Of a stretch of DNA of 64,000 bases, positions 18,425 through 26,971 are shown piece by piece (position 1 is the stretch's first letter; every line of letters starts with the position of its first letter). The DNA comes from Planktotalea arctica (GTDB lineage Bacteria > Pseudomonadota > Alphaproteobacteria > Rhodobacterales > Rhodobacteraceae): contig NZ_MUHR01000029.1 of NCBI RefSeq assembly GCF_002105285.1, positions 1-64,000 of the forward strand, given 5' to 3'. The translations under genes and the position numbers were made by a program. Below the pieces are notes generated by a model. The model was not told where the DNA came from, searched no databases, and saw only the letters and a program-made list of their open reading frames with translations.

Positions 18425-19425
18425 GCCATCGCAAGGTGACATCGCTCGAAGTGGCCGCGAAAGCGGGGGTCAGCCAATCGGCAGTCAGCCGTGTCTTTTC
18501 CGGTGCCTCTGCGTCGGAAAAAACCGCCAAAAAAGTGCGCGCGGCGGCACAGGAGCTGGGCTATCGGCCCAACGTATTGGCGCGCTCGTTGATTACGGGG
18601 CGCTCGCGGATTATCGGGCTGATCGTTGCTTATCTGGATAACCAGTTCTACCCCGTGGCCTTGGAGCGGCTCAGCCATGCGTTGCAAGAGCAGGGCTATC
18701 ACATCATGATTTTCATGGCTTCCGCGCGCGGACCGGACGTGGACCGGGTGATAAACGAGTTGCTCGATCATCAGGTGGACGGGATCATCACAGCCAGTGT
18801 CGGATTGACCGACGCATTGACGGAGCGATGTGAAAAGGCTGGGATCCCCGTGGTAATGTTCAACCGTGGCCAGCAGGACCGGCGCATGCCGGAAGTGACC
18901 TCAGACAATCTCTCGGGTGGCAAGCGTATTGCAGAATTTCTTTGTGCGGGTGGACATGAGCGGATTGGTCACATCAGCGGTTGGTCCGGCTCATCGACAG
19001 GGCAGGACCGCGCGGCGGGATTTGCCGCAGGGTTGAGGGGCGCGGGCAGTGCTTTGATCGCGCAGCTTGACGGGATGTACTCGCGCGAGGGCGCGGTGAA
19101 AGCGGCGCGCGAGATGGTCGAGGTGCACAAAACCGACGCGCTTTTCGTGGGCAATGATCACATGGCCTTTGCAGTTATGGACACGCTGCGCGGCGAATTG
19201 GGACTTAGCGTGCCCGATGATATTTCGATTGTTGGCTATGACGATGTGCCCATGGCGGCTTGGGCGGCCTATGATCTGACGACGCTGCGCCAACCTGTGA
19301 ACCAGATGGTCAGCGCGACGGTTGGGCTGTTGATGGATATGATCAACGGCGAGAGCACTGCGCGCAAAATACAAATTCAAGGGCCGCTCGTTGTGCGCGG
19401 CTCTGCCAAAATTCCAAAGGGGTGA
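18421..19425 (+). CDS. LacI-family transcriptional regulator of the catabolic cluster
   Basis: A 334-residue regulator: N-terminal LacI helix-turn-helix (VTSLEVAAKAGVSQSAVSRV, residues 4-23, and hinge-preceding AAQELGYRPNVLARSL), then a periplasmic-binding-protein-like effector domain (about 60-330) with RIGHISGWSGSSTGQDRAAG and VPDDISIVGYDDVPMA. It overlaps the SDR gene upstream and the SnoaL gene follows two bases later. Binding to the three TTGCA-N6-TGCAA sites in this window is inferred from site form, positions and autoregulatory placement. The effector is unknown, probably the substrate or an intermediate. Confidence 0.92.
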   Translation: MSHRKVTSLEVAAKAGVSQSAVSRVFSGASASEKTAKKVRAAAQELGYRPNVLARSLITGRSRIIGLIVAYLDNQFYPVALERLSHALQEQGYHIMIFMASARGPDVDRVINELLDHQVDGIITASVGLTDALTERCEKAGIPVVMFNRGQQDRRMPEVTSDNLSGGKRIAEFLCAGGHERIGHISGWSGSSTGQDRAAGFAAGLRGAGSALIAQLDGMYSREGAVKAAREMVEVHKTDALFVGNDHMAFAVMDTLRGELGLSVPDDISIVGYDDVPMAAWAAYDLTTLRQPVNQMVSATVGLLMDMINGESTARKIQIQGPLVVRGSAKIPKG

Positions 19426-19427
19426 AC

Positions 19428-20396
19428 ATGAGAGGCTTTGACAATCGCTGGAAGGACTTTCCGGACTATATCCTTGGGATCACAAAGGAAATCTGGGAAG
19501 ATCGCGGCCTTGGCGCGCGTATGCGAGATTATTATGCGCCCGAGGTGATCGTGCGCATGCCCGGCGGGATTTCCACGGGCGAGCCTGCATCGACCGCAGC
19601 CACCATGTCGTCACTGGTCGAATTTCCGGACCGCGAACTGCTGGGCGAGGATGTGATCTGGTCGGGAGATGCCGAGGCGGGGATGCTGTCCTCGCACAGG
19701 ATCATTTCGACAGTGACCCATGCGGGGGACGGTGCCTTTGGCCCTGCGACGGGACGCAAGATCACCTACCGTGCGATCGCCGACTGCTATGCAAAGGACA
19801 ACCAGATCAGCGATGAATGGTTGATCCGCGACAATGGTGCGGTGGTGCGCCAGATGGGCTATGATCCGAAAGACTGGGCGCGCGCCAAGGTCGAGGGCGG
19901 GGCGGGCGCGCCGTTCACCCCTGCGATGGATATCGACGGTCCCTACACGGGGCGCGGCAATGACAACGCATGGGGGCAGGCTTACGCCGATATTCTTAAC
20001 CGGATGATGAGCGCCGAGTTCTCGATCATTCCGCAGCAATATGACCGTGCCTGCCATCTGGAATACCCCAGCGGGCGAAGCGCGCATGGCTGGGCGGCTG
20101 CAGATGCGTTCTGGCTTGGGCTGCGCGCGGCATTTCCGTCGGCAAAATTCGAAATCCACCATCAGATCGGCCTCGAAGAGGCACTTTTGCCGCCGCGCGC
20201 CGCGATCCGTTGGTCGCTGACCGGAACCCATTCGGGATGGGGCAGCTTTGGCGCGCCAAGCGGGGCAGAAGTGCATGTTATGGGCATCTGCCATGCGGAG
20301 TTCGGACCGCGTGGTTTGCGCCGCGAATGGGCGCTCTTGGATGAAACGGCGATCTGGATGCAGATCATCGCCCATACCGGCGCGCATTCGGGCTAA
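19428..20396 (+). CDS. second protein with two SnoaL/NTF2-like domains
   Basis: A 322-residue protein with two NTF2-like domains (about 1-150 and 180-315), each ending in the typical strand pattern (YAKDNQISDEWLIRDNG in the first, CHAEFGPRGLRREWALLDET in the second). It resembles the 15814 protein in size and domain pairing, suggesting duplication within the cluster or formation of a mixed complex. The ATG at 19428 has AAAGGGG upstream and is favoured over a GTG six bases earlier that overlaps the regulator stop. Reaction unknown. Confidence 0.8.
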   Translation: MRGFDNRWKDFPDYILGITKEIWEDRGLGARMRDYYAPEVIVRMPGGISTGEPASTAATMSSLVEFPDRELLGEDVIWSGDAEAGMLSSHRIISTVTHAGDGAFGPATGRKITYRAIADCYAKDNQISDEWLIRDNGAVVRQMGYDPKDWARAKVEGGAGAPFTPAMDIDGPYTGRGNDNAWGQAYADILNRMMSAEFSIIPQQYDRACHLEYPSGRSAHGWAAADAFWLGLRAAFPSAKFEIHHQIGLEEALLPPRAAIRWSLTGTHSGWGSFGAPSGAEVHVMGICHAEFGPRGLRREWALLDETAIWMQIIAHTGAHSG

Positions 20397-20456
20397 TCGG
20401 CTTGCACCTTGCCTGCGAAGCGCTCAGTTTAAGAAAAGAGTTTTAGGGAAATTACC

Positions 20457-21584
20457 ATGATCAAAACCACCCATGTCGGCAGCTTGCCACGTACGCAAAA
20501 AGTCGTGGATTTTATCTTTGCGCGCGAGAATGGCAAAACCTTCGATCAGGCCGCCTTCGATGCGGCGATGTCCGAGGGCAGCAATGAAACGGTGCGCCGC
20601 CAGACGGATGTGGGGATCGACATGGTGTCCGATGGCGAGACGTCGAAAATCAGTTATGCGACCTATGTCAAAGACCGCTACACGGGCTTTGACGGTGACA
20701 GCCCGCGAAATGCACCCGCAGATCTCAAACTGTTTCCGACCTTCCTTGAGCGCCTTGCCGATGACGGCGGCACGCCGCAATATGCGCGCCCGATGTGCGT
20801 GGGCGCTGTCAAAAGCAAAGGCCAGGACGAGCTACACAAGGACATCGCCAACCTCAAGGCTGGGATGGCAGCGCATGGTGCCTCCGAGGGCTTTATGAAT
20901 GCGGCCTCTCCCGGCGTTATCTCCTTGTTTTTGCAGAATGATTTCTACGCCTCGCGTGAAGAATACCTAGGTGCCTTGGCCGATGCGATGCGCGAGGAAT
21001 ATAAGACGATCGTGGATGCGGGTCTATTTTTGCAACTCGATTGCCCCGATCTGGCGCTCTCGAGGCATATGCTTTTCAATGATCTGACGGATGATGAATT
21101 CCTCAAGATCGCTGCGCAACACGTTGAAGCGTTGAATTCCGCGTTAGAGGGTATCGACCCGTCCCGTGTGCGTGTGCACATTTGCTGGGGCAACTACGAG
21201 GGGCCGCATGTCTGCGATATCGACATGGATAAAGTCTTTGGCACGCTGATGAACACAGGCGCGGATTATCTGCTGTTCGAGACGTCAAATCCGCGCCATG
21301 CCCATGAGTGGACAGTTTTTCGCGACCGCGCATCCGAGATTCCCAGCAGTAAAATCCTTGTGCCGGGCGTTGTCGACAGCACCACGAATTTCGTCGAGCA
21401 TCCCGAACTGGTCGCCCAGCGGATCGAACGCTTTGCCGGCATCGTCGGAGCGGATCGCGTCGTTGCCGGCTCTGATTGCGGCTTTGGCACATTTGCCGGG
21501 TTCGGCGCGGTCGATCCTGAAATTGCCTACGCCAAATTGGGCGCGCTCGCCGACGGCGCGCGCATCGCCTCGTCGCGTCTCTGA
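20457..21584 (+). CDS. MetE C-terminal-like zinc enzyme (cobalamin-independent methionine synthase II family)
   Basis: A 375-residue protein corresponding only to the C-terminal catalytic barrel of MetE, about half the length of a full methionine synthase. Candidate zinc ligands are visible: H241 and C243 in VHICWGNYEG, E275 in LLFETSN and C341 in GSDCGFGTF. The N-terminal TTHVGSLPRT is characteristic of this stand-alone group. It sits in a catabolic cluster, not with met genes. Demethylation or another thiol/alkyl transfer on the pathway substrate is therefore more likely than methionine synthesis. AGGGA precedes the start. Confidence 0.85.
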   Translation: MIKTTHVGSLPRTQKVVDFIFARENGKTFDQAAFDAAMSEGSNETVRRQTDVGIDMVSDGETSKISYATYVKDRYTGFDGDSPRNAPADLKLFPTFLERLADDGGTPQYARPMCVGAVKSKGQDELHKDIANLKAGMAAHGASEGFMNAASPGVISLFLQNDFYASREEYLGALADAMREEYKTIVDAGLFLQLDCPDLALSRHMLFNDLTDDEFLKIAAQHVEALNSALEGIDPSRVRVHICWGNYEGPHVCDIDMDKVFGTLMNTGADYLLFETSNPRHAHEWTVFRDRASEIPSSKILVPGVVDSTTNFVEHPELVAQRIERFAGIVGADRVVAGSDCGFGTFAGFGAVDPEIAYAKLGALADGARIASSRL

Positions 21585-21595
21585 GGAAGAAGTAG

Positions 21596-22306
21596 ATGAA
21601 AGAACCGGTTGTGTTCCTGCCCGGTCTAATGTGCGATGCGCGCCTGTTCGGCCCGCAAATCGCAGAGTTGTCGTCGGATCGTGCGGTCATGTGTGCGCCG
21701 ATTTCCCAAGGCGAGCGGATCGAGGAGATTGCCTCGGAATTGCTTGCGGTGCTGCCTGGAAAATTCGCTTTGGCAGGTCTGTCCATGGGCGGGATAGTGG
21801 CGATGGAAATTCTGCGCCGCGCGCCCGAACGGGTCAGCCGCATTGCGTTGATGGATACCAACCCCTTGCCGGAAACCCCGCAAGTCGCTGCCACGCGCGA
21901 GCCGCAAATTATTGGTGCGCGCTCTGGTCGCCTTATGGAGGTGATGCGCGACGAGATGAAGCCGAACTACCTCGCGTCCGGACCGCAGCGGGTGGATGTG
22001 CTTAATCTGGTGATGGATATGGCCGGACGAATGGGGCCGGAGGTTTTCGTGCGCCAATCGCGTGCGCTTCAGCGTCGGTGCGACCAGCAATCGACGCTGC
22101 GCAAATGCAAGGTGCCCGCATTGGTCCTCTGCGGCGAGCATGACCTGCTTTGCCCGGTGAAGCGCCATGTTTTCATGGCTGAACTCATCCCCTACGCCGA
22201 GCTGAAAGTGATTTCTAACGCGGGCCATTTACCGACTTTGGAAAACCCGGGCGCGACGACGGAAGCCATTTATGACTGGCTCGCGCAGCCGTTCGTCTTG
22301 CAGTAA
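21596..22306 (+). CDS. alpha/beta hydrolase
   Basis: A 236-residue hydrolase: VVFLPGLMCDARLFGPQ near the N-terminus, nucleophile elbow AGLSMGGIVAMEI (serine about residue 63), and late CGEHDLLCP and SNAGHLPTLENP with the acidic residue and histidine. It follows the MetE-like gene by 11 bases and overlaps the zinc-finger gene downstream by one base (TAATG). It could hydrolyse an ester or lactone intermediate of the same pathway. Esterase/lactonase activity is only a family-level inference. Confidence 0.87.
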   Translation: MKEPVVFLPGLMCDARLFGPQIAELSSDRAVMCAPISQGERIEEIASELLAVLPGKFALAGLSMGGIVAMEILRRAPERVSRIALMDTNPLPETPQVAATREPQIIGARSGRLMEVMRDEMKPNYLASGPQRVDVLNLVMDMAGRMGPEVFVRQSRALQRRCDQQSTLRKCKVPALVLCGEHDLLCPVKRHVFMAELIPYAELKVISNAGHLPTLENPGATTEAIYDWLAQPFVLQ

Positions 22307-22575
22307 TGGCGGGCGGCTGGGCCAAAGACGGCGCTGTGTCCGAACAGATAGAAGCGTCGATTTCCGATGAATTGGCCCGTATGAAGGCGCGCCAACAGCC
22401 TGTGGGCGAGAGCTTTGCACGTTGCGCGGAGTGCGACGAGGACATCCCCGAAGCGCGCCGCATAGCGCGTCCGGGCGTAAAACTTTGTATCGAATGCCAG
22501 CAGGAACGTGATGGCCAAACGAAAAACCGCGCCGGGATCAACCGGCGCGGCTCTAAGGATAGTCAGCTGAAATAG
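22306..22575 (+). CDS. DksA/TraR-family zinc-finger protein
   Basis: Small protein of 89 residues with a C4 zinc finger of the DksA/TraR type: CAECDEDIP and CIECQQERD, spaced as in the family. It is shorter than DksA and lacks most of the long coiled-coil, so it resembles the TraR/YbiI group. These bind the RNA polymerase secondary channel or have unknown roles. It overlaps the hydrolase gene by one base, but such proteins have no obvious link to catabolism. The C-terminus is basic. Confidence 0.83.
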   Translation: MAGGWAKDGAVSEQIEASISDELARMKARQQPVGESFARCAECDEDIPEARRIARPGVKLCIECQQERDGQTKNRAGINRRGSKDSQLK

Positions 22576-22583
22576 AGCCGAAA

Positions 22584-22604
22584 CTCTTTAGCAAAAGAGA
22601 TTTT
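22584..22604 (+). terminator. weak hairpin between convergent genes
   Basis: CTCTTT pairs with AAAGAG around a short loop, followed by ATTTTGC. It is the only hairpin in the short gap between the zinc-finger gene and the convergent oligoendopeptidase gene, so it may end the catabolic transcript. The stem is only six pairs, so this is tentative. Confidence 0.35.
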
Positions 22605-22613
22605 GCATCGCGC

Positions 22614-24443
22614 CTATTCCATCGCTTCCAATTCATCAATCATGGATGAGATCATCGACAGGCCCTTATCCCAGAACTTGGGATCGGAGGCATCCAGCCC
22701 AAACGGCGCAAGCAGTTCTTTGTGGTGCTTGGACCCGCCCGCTTTGAGCATGTCGAAATATTTCTCTTCAAATCCTGCACCGCCTTCGCGGTAAACCGCA
22801 TAAAGCGCGTTAACCAAGCCATCGCCGAACGCATAGGCATAAACATAGAACGGTGAGTGCACGAAATGCGGGATGTAGGCCCAGAAGGTCTCGTATCCCT
22901 CCATGAAATCAAAGCAGGGTCCAAGGCTTTCTGCCTGCACGCTCATCCACAGGGCGTTGATATCCTCTGGTGTAAGCTCGCCGCCACGCCGCGCCGCGTG
23001 CAGTTTGCACTCGAAGTCATAGAACGCGATCTGGCGCACGACTGTGTTGATCATATCCTCGACCTTGCCGGCCAGAAGGATCTTACGCTCTGCCTGCGTT
23101 TCCGCCTTTTCGAGCATCTTCTGGAAAGTCAGCATTTCACCGAACACGCTGGCGGTTTCCGCCAATGTCAGCGGCGTGGACGACAGCATTTCACCCTGTC
23201 CAGCCGCGAGCACCTGATGCACGCCGTGGCCAAGTTCATGCGCGAGCGTCATCACATCGCGCGGTTTGCCAAGGTAGTTGAGCATCACATAAGGATGCAC
23301 GTCTGTTACAGTCGGGTGTGCGAAGGCACCGGGTGCTTTACCCGGTTTCACGCCTGCATCGATCCAGCCGTCCTTGAAAAACGGCACTGCAATGTCGCCC
23401 ATTCGCGGATCGAAAGCGTTGTAGGCCTCCATCACGGTCGCTTCGGCTTCGTCCCAGCCGACCACCTTGGTGTCTTCCATCGGCAGCGGCGCGTTACGAT
23501 CCCAGACCTGCATGCGCTCAAGGCCAAGCCAGCCGCGCTTCATCTCGTAATAGCGGTGGGACAGCTTTGGATAGGCGTTAACAACTGCGGTGCGCAACGC
23601 CTCGACCACTTCGGGTTCCACATGATTGCTGAGGTGGCGGCCCGTTTGCGCCGTTTCCATGCCGCGCCAGCGATCTATGATTTCCTTTTCCTTGGCCTGC
23701 GTGTTGTGAACGCGGGCAAAGGTTTTGACGTTTTCGCCCAAAACCCGCGCGATCTCGCGGCTTGCCGCTTCGCGTTTGGTGCGATCTTGCTCCGTCAAAA
23801 GATTCAATGCGCCCTCGATATTGAGCGTCTCGCCATCTACGTCAAACGTGAGGCCCGCGATGGTTTCATCGAACATCCGCTCCCAGGCATCGCCGACGAC
23901 GCCAAGATCATGGAGAAATTTCTCAAGCTCGTCGCTAAGCTGATAGGGCTTCATTGCGCGGATGCGATCGAACACAGGTTTATACCGTGCCAGATCGGAA
24001 TTGGCGGTGAAATGTTGGTCCAGATGGGCATCATCGAGGCGGTTCAATTCGAGCGTGAAGAATACCAATGGCGTGGTGAAATTGGTGATCCGTTCCTGCA
24101 TGTCGGACATGAATTTTGCGCGATCCGCATCCGTCGTCAGCTGGTAATAGCGCAGGCCCGCATAGGACATGATACGCCCCGCAACGGAATTGATCCGCTC
24201 GTTGCGCAGCACGCAGTCAAGCAAGCCGGCGGCATCTTGATCGCCCAGCTTACCCTCAAAATCGCGCGCGAAACTGGCGCAGGCCTCCTCCAACCAATCG
24301 AGGTCTCGTTTAAGCTCGGGCGCATCTTCGCCAGAATATAGATCGCTCAAATCCCACTCTGGCAGGTTGCCAAGGGCGTCTGGGCCAGAGCCGGCAAGGG
24401 CGTCGCGCACTGGTTTGCGAGCGGGGAAGGGCAGGTGCAGCAT
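22614..24443 (-). CDS. pepF: M3-family oligoendopeptidase F
   Basis: Zinc metallopeptidase that cuts short peptides in the cytosol. The 609 residues are the usual PepF length. The zinc motif HELGH is in TLAHELGHGVHQVL (first histidine residue 402), with the third ligand expected in the following ETASVFGEM region. The C-terminal HFVHSPFYVYAYAFGDG substrate-binding stretch is typical. It stands alone on the minus strand, with a 109-base space to the convergent or upstream genes. Confidence 0.94.
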   Translation of the reverse strand: MLHLPFPARKPVRDALAGSGPDALGNLPEWDLSDLYSGEDAPELKRDLDWLEEACASFARDFEGKLGDQDAAGLLDCVLRNERINSVAGRIMSYAGLRYYQLTTDADRAKFMSDMQERITNFTTPLVFFTLELNRLDDAHLDQHFTANSDLARYKPVFDRIRAMKPYQLSDELEKFLHDLGVVGDAWERMFDETIAGLTFDVDGETLNIEGALNLLTEQDRTKREAASREIARVLGENVKTFARVHNTQAKEKEIIDRWRGMETAQTGRHLSNHVEPEVVEALRTAVVNAYPKLSHRYYEMKRGWLGLERMQVWDRNAPLPMEDTKVVGWDEAEATVMEAYNAFDPRMGDIAVPFFKDGWIDAGVKPGKAPGAFAHPTVTDVHPYVMLNYLGKPRDVMTLAHELGHGVHQVLAAGQGEMLSSTPLTLAETASVFGEMLTFQKMLEKAETQAERKILLAGKVEDMINTVVRQIAFYDFECKLHAARRGGELTPEDINALWMSVQAESLGPCFDFMEGYETFWAYIPHFVHSPFYVYAYAFGDGLVNALYAVYREGGAGFEEKYFDMLKAGGSKHHKELLAPFGLDASDPKFWDKGLSMISSMIDELEAME

Positions 24444-24495
24444 CTAAAAACCTCATATCTCTTTTGAGGCTTAACCTATGCACCCTAATACAGAG

Positions 24496-25386
24496 TTAAA
24501 ACCCGTAAAGCGCCGCTGGATTGCTCACAAGAATGCGATGGCGCGTGGCATCGTCCGTGACGACGCGGTGGAACGCATCCAGTAGCTCGGCTGCGATAGG
24601 CATCTGCGCATCGGCGAGCATCAGGTGGGGCCAGTCCGAACCCCAAAGGCAGCGTTCGGGATTGGCCGCGACCAATGCGGCGACGATTTCGTCGGCAGCA
24701 TCATAGGGGGCTGCGCACATACGATAAAGCGCAGAAAGTTTGACCCATGTTTTGCCCTCGTTCAGCAACTGGCAGAGCTTTTGCACCCCGTCATGCTTTG
24801 CCCCTAGGCCAAGATCAGGCCAGCCGATGTGATCAAAACAAATATCCACCGGCAGCGCGCGCACATCATCCGCCAACGCATCCATATGCTGATGCGCGTG
24901 CATGAGCATTTGTACGTGCATTCCGTGATCTTTCAGCATGGGGGCCATTGCTTGCACGCCCCCCCAGCTAAGAACGCCCCCATGCACGTAATTCAGGCGC
25001 ACAGCCGCCATGTTCCACTCGGCCATTTGTGCGACATCGCCCTCGCAAGCGCCATCACTTAAAAGGCCCACGCCCTTGAAGCCCTCGCCCATACGGCGCA
25101 CGGCCTCGACCGTCACGGAATTGTCCGCGCCGTAGAGGATCGAATGCACGATCACCCCGCGCGAAAAGCCGAGCGCGTCGAGCTGCTTGCGCCACAGCGC
25201 GAGCCAGCCGTCTAAATCAGGTCCCTCCGTGTCGTCGAAACGCGCGGGGTTTTCCGCGCGCGCCTCCCATAGATCAAATTCGCCCATCGCGGCCACAAGA
25301 TGGACATGCGCATCGCATGCCCCGACCGGCGCTTGGACAAGAGGCTTTTGCGCGGGCGGGGGCATAATGGCGTCAGGCTTATCCAT
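24496..25386 (-). CDS. amidohydrolase, LigI (2-pyrone-4,6-dicarboxylate lactonase)-like
   Basis: A 296-residue TIM-barrel amidohydrolase (amidohydrolase_2 type). The metal-binding start CDAHVHLV (near residue 24), the FDHIGWPDLG histidine strand and the closing CLWGSDWPHLML aspartate strand all match LigI-like lactonases, which open the pyrone ring in protocatechuate or gallate breakdown. No lig pathway neighbours are seen. Its start overlaps the end of the DNA ligase gene by eight bases, so it is the last gene of a repair operon, an odd location. The substrate may be another lactone. Confidence 0.85.
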   Translation of the reverse strand: MDKPDAIMPPPAQKPLVQAPVGACDAHVHLVAAMGEFDLWEARAENPARFDDTEGPDLDGWLALWRKQLDALGFSRGVIVHSILYGADNSVTVEAVRRMGEGFKGVGLLSDGACEGDVAQMAEWNMAAVRLNYVHGGVLSWGGVQAMAPMLKDHGMHVQMLMHAHQHMDALADDVRALPVDICFDHIGWPDLGLGAKHDGVQKLCQLLNEGKTWVKLSALYRMCAAPYDAADEIVAALVAANPERCLWGSDWPHLMLADAQMPIAAELLDAFHRVVTDDATRHRILVSNPAALYGF

Positions 25387-26971
25387 AAAGGTTCAACATT
25401 TCCTTAAGATCATCGAGTGTGTTCGCTTCTTGCACAGGTTTATCGCGCCGCCAACGCAGCATGCGTGGAAAGCGCAAGGCAACGCCGGATTTGTGCCGGG
25501 TGCTCGCTTGAATGCCTTCAAACGCGATCTCGAAAACATGCTCGGGCGCTACCGCGCGCACAGGGCCGAAACGTTGTAGCGTATTCTTGCGCACCCAGGC
25601 GGTGATCTGGCCGAATTCGGCGTCGCTAAGGCCGGAATAGGCCTTGGTAAAGGGCACCAGATCATTGCCGCTCCAAACCGCGAATGTGTAATCGGTAAAC
25701 AGGTTTGCGCGCCGCCCATGCCCCGATTGTGCATAGATCATAACTGCATCGATTGTGAGTGGATCGAGCTTCCATTTCCACCAATCGCCCCGCTTGCGCC
25801 CTGCCAGATAAGGGCTGGTGCGCCGCTTCAACATCAGGCCCTCTGCGCTGTTCTCGCGTGCGGTTGACCTTGACTTGGCAAGCGCGTTCCAATCGCTCGC
25901 CTTAATCTCGGGTGACAGATGCACAGGGGCTGTTTCTGGTAAATCCGCCAGTGCGCGTACCAGCGCCGCGCGGCGCTGCTCGAAGGGCTGGGCCCGGATG
26001 TCCTCTCCGCGCCATTCAAGCAGATCGTAAGCGTAGATCACCACGGGAATTTCGCGCAGCAATTTGGTAGGAACACTCTTTCGGCCAATGCGCTTTTGTA
26101 GCGCGGCAAAGGGCATGGGCCGGGCGTCCTGCCAGCCTAGAATTTCTCCGTCCAGCACGGTGCCTTCGGGAAGGACGTCGAGCAAACGGTTAAATTCGGG
26201 AAAGCGCTCGCTCACCAATTCCTCGCCGCGCGACCAAACGAAAACCTCGCCTGCGCGCAGGATCACTTGGCCACGAATGCCGTCCCATTTCCATTCCGCA
26301 TGCCAGTCTACGACAGGCCCCAGATCGTGCGCCGCGCCCTCCAAACCACTGGCAAGGTAGAACGGATAGGGCCGCGAGCGTGCGCTGGCGGGATCATCCG
26401 CTTCGATCAACGCGTGGTAGCTGGTCGTGAGCGGCGTCCAATCGCCCATCAGCCGGTGCGCCAGTTCCGCCTCGTCCTTGCCGCTTGCTGCGGCCAAGGC
26501 GCGGGTCATCAGTTTTTGCGACACGCCAACGCGAAAGCCGCCCGTTATCAGCTTGTTGAACAAGAACCTTTCAGTGCCGTCCAAGCAATCCCAGGCATCA
26601 AGCACAAAGGTTTTGCGCGCCTCTTCGGGCTCGCTCGCAAGCGCAGCAAGTGCCTTGAGCCAATCCGTCAAAGACGCCTGAGAAGTCTCTGACGCGTCTG
26701 GTAAAACCAGACTGATCGTTTCTGCCAGATCGCCGACGATTGGGTAGCATTCCTCAAACAGCCAGGGCTCAATGCCCGAGCGCTCTGCGGCCCAGGCGCG
26801 AAGCTGCGCAGTGGTGACGGCGCGTTTGGGACGTCGCCCGGAAAACAACGCGATGGTCCAAATGCGATCCTTATCATCGGCGTGTTTAAAGTAGTGCGCT
26901 AAAGCATTGATTTTGAGCGTCGTTTTGCTGGTTTCATCCAGCGTTTGAAACAGATCGGCAAAGGCTTTCAT
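25379..26971 (-). CDS. ATP-dependent DNA ligase (bacterial ligase-associated repair type)
   Basis: Seals DNA nicks using ATP. The 530 residues comprise an N-terminal DNA-binding domain (about 1-205), the nucleotidyltransferase domain with the adenylated lysine K228 in EWKWDGIRG, the DGEILGW motif, and the C-terminal OB domain with EGLMLKRRTSPY and WWKWKLDP. It matches the bacterial family that is genetically linked to a metallo-beta-lactamase exonuclease and often a helicase; the exonuclease overlaps its start here by four bases. The helicase and phosphoesterase members are not in this window. Confidence 0.94.
   Translation of the reverse strand: MKAFADLFQTLDETSKTTLKINALAHYFKHADDKDRIWTIALFSGRRPKRAVTTAQLRAWAAERSGIEPWLFEECYPIVGDLAETISLVLPDASETSQASLTDWLKALAALASEPEEARKTFVLDAWDCLDGTERFLFNKLITGGFRVGVSQKLMTRALAAASGKDEAELAHRLMGDWTPLTTSYHALIEADDPASARSRPYPFYLASGLEGAAHDLGPVVDWHAEWKWDGIRGQVILRAGEVFVWSRGEELVSERFPEFNRLLDVLPEGTVLDGEILGWQDARPMPFAALQKRIGRKSVPTKLLREIPVVIYAYDLLEWRGEDIRAQPFEQRRAALVRALADLPETAPVHLSPEIKASDWNALAKSRSTARENSAEGLMLKRRTSPYLAGRKRGDWWKWKLDPLTIDAVMIYAQSGHGRRANLFTDYTFAVWSGNDLVPFTKAYSGLSDAEFGQITAWVRKNTLQRFGPVRAVAPEHVFEIAFEGIQASTRHKSGVALRFPRMLRWRRDKPVQEANTLDDLKEMLNLYG

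Noticed and set aside
20391-20410. Fourth LacI-type operator before the MetE-like gene
   Set aside because: The sequence CTTGCACCTTGCCTGCGA has one more base between arms and lacks the TGCAA arm, so it does not fit the 16-base pattern.
20457-21584. MetE-like gene as full methionine synthase
   Set aside because: Only the C-terminal half is present, and it is located in a catabolic cluster away from metY.
22857-24341. 494-residue plus-strand frame opposite the oligoendopeptidase gene
   Set aside because: It has no recognisable motif and is fully antisense to a complete M3 peptidase with an HELGH site.
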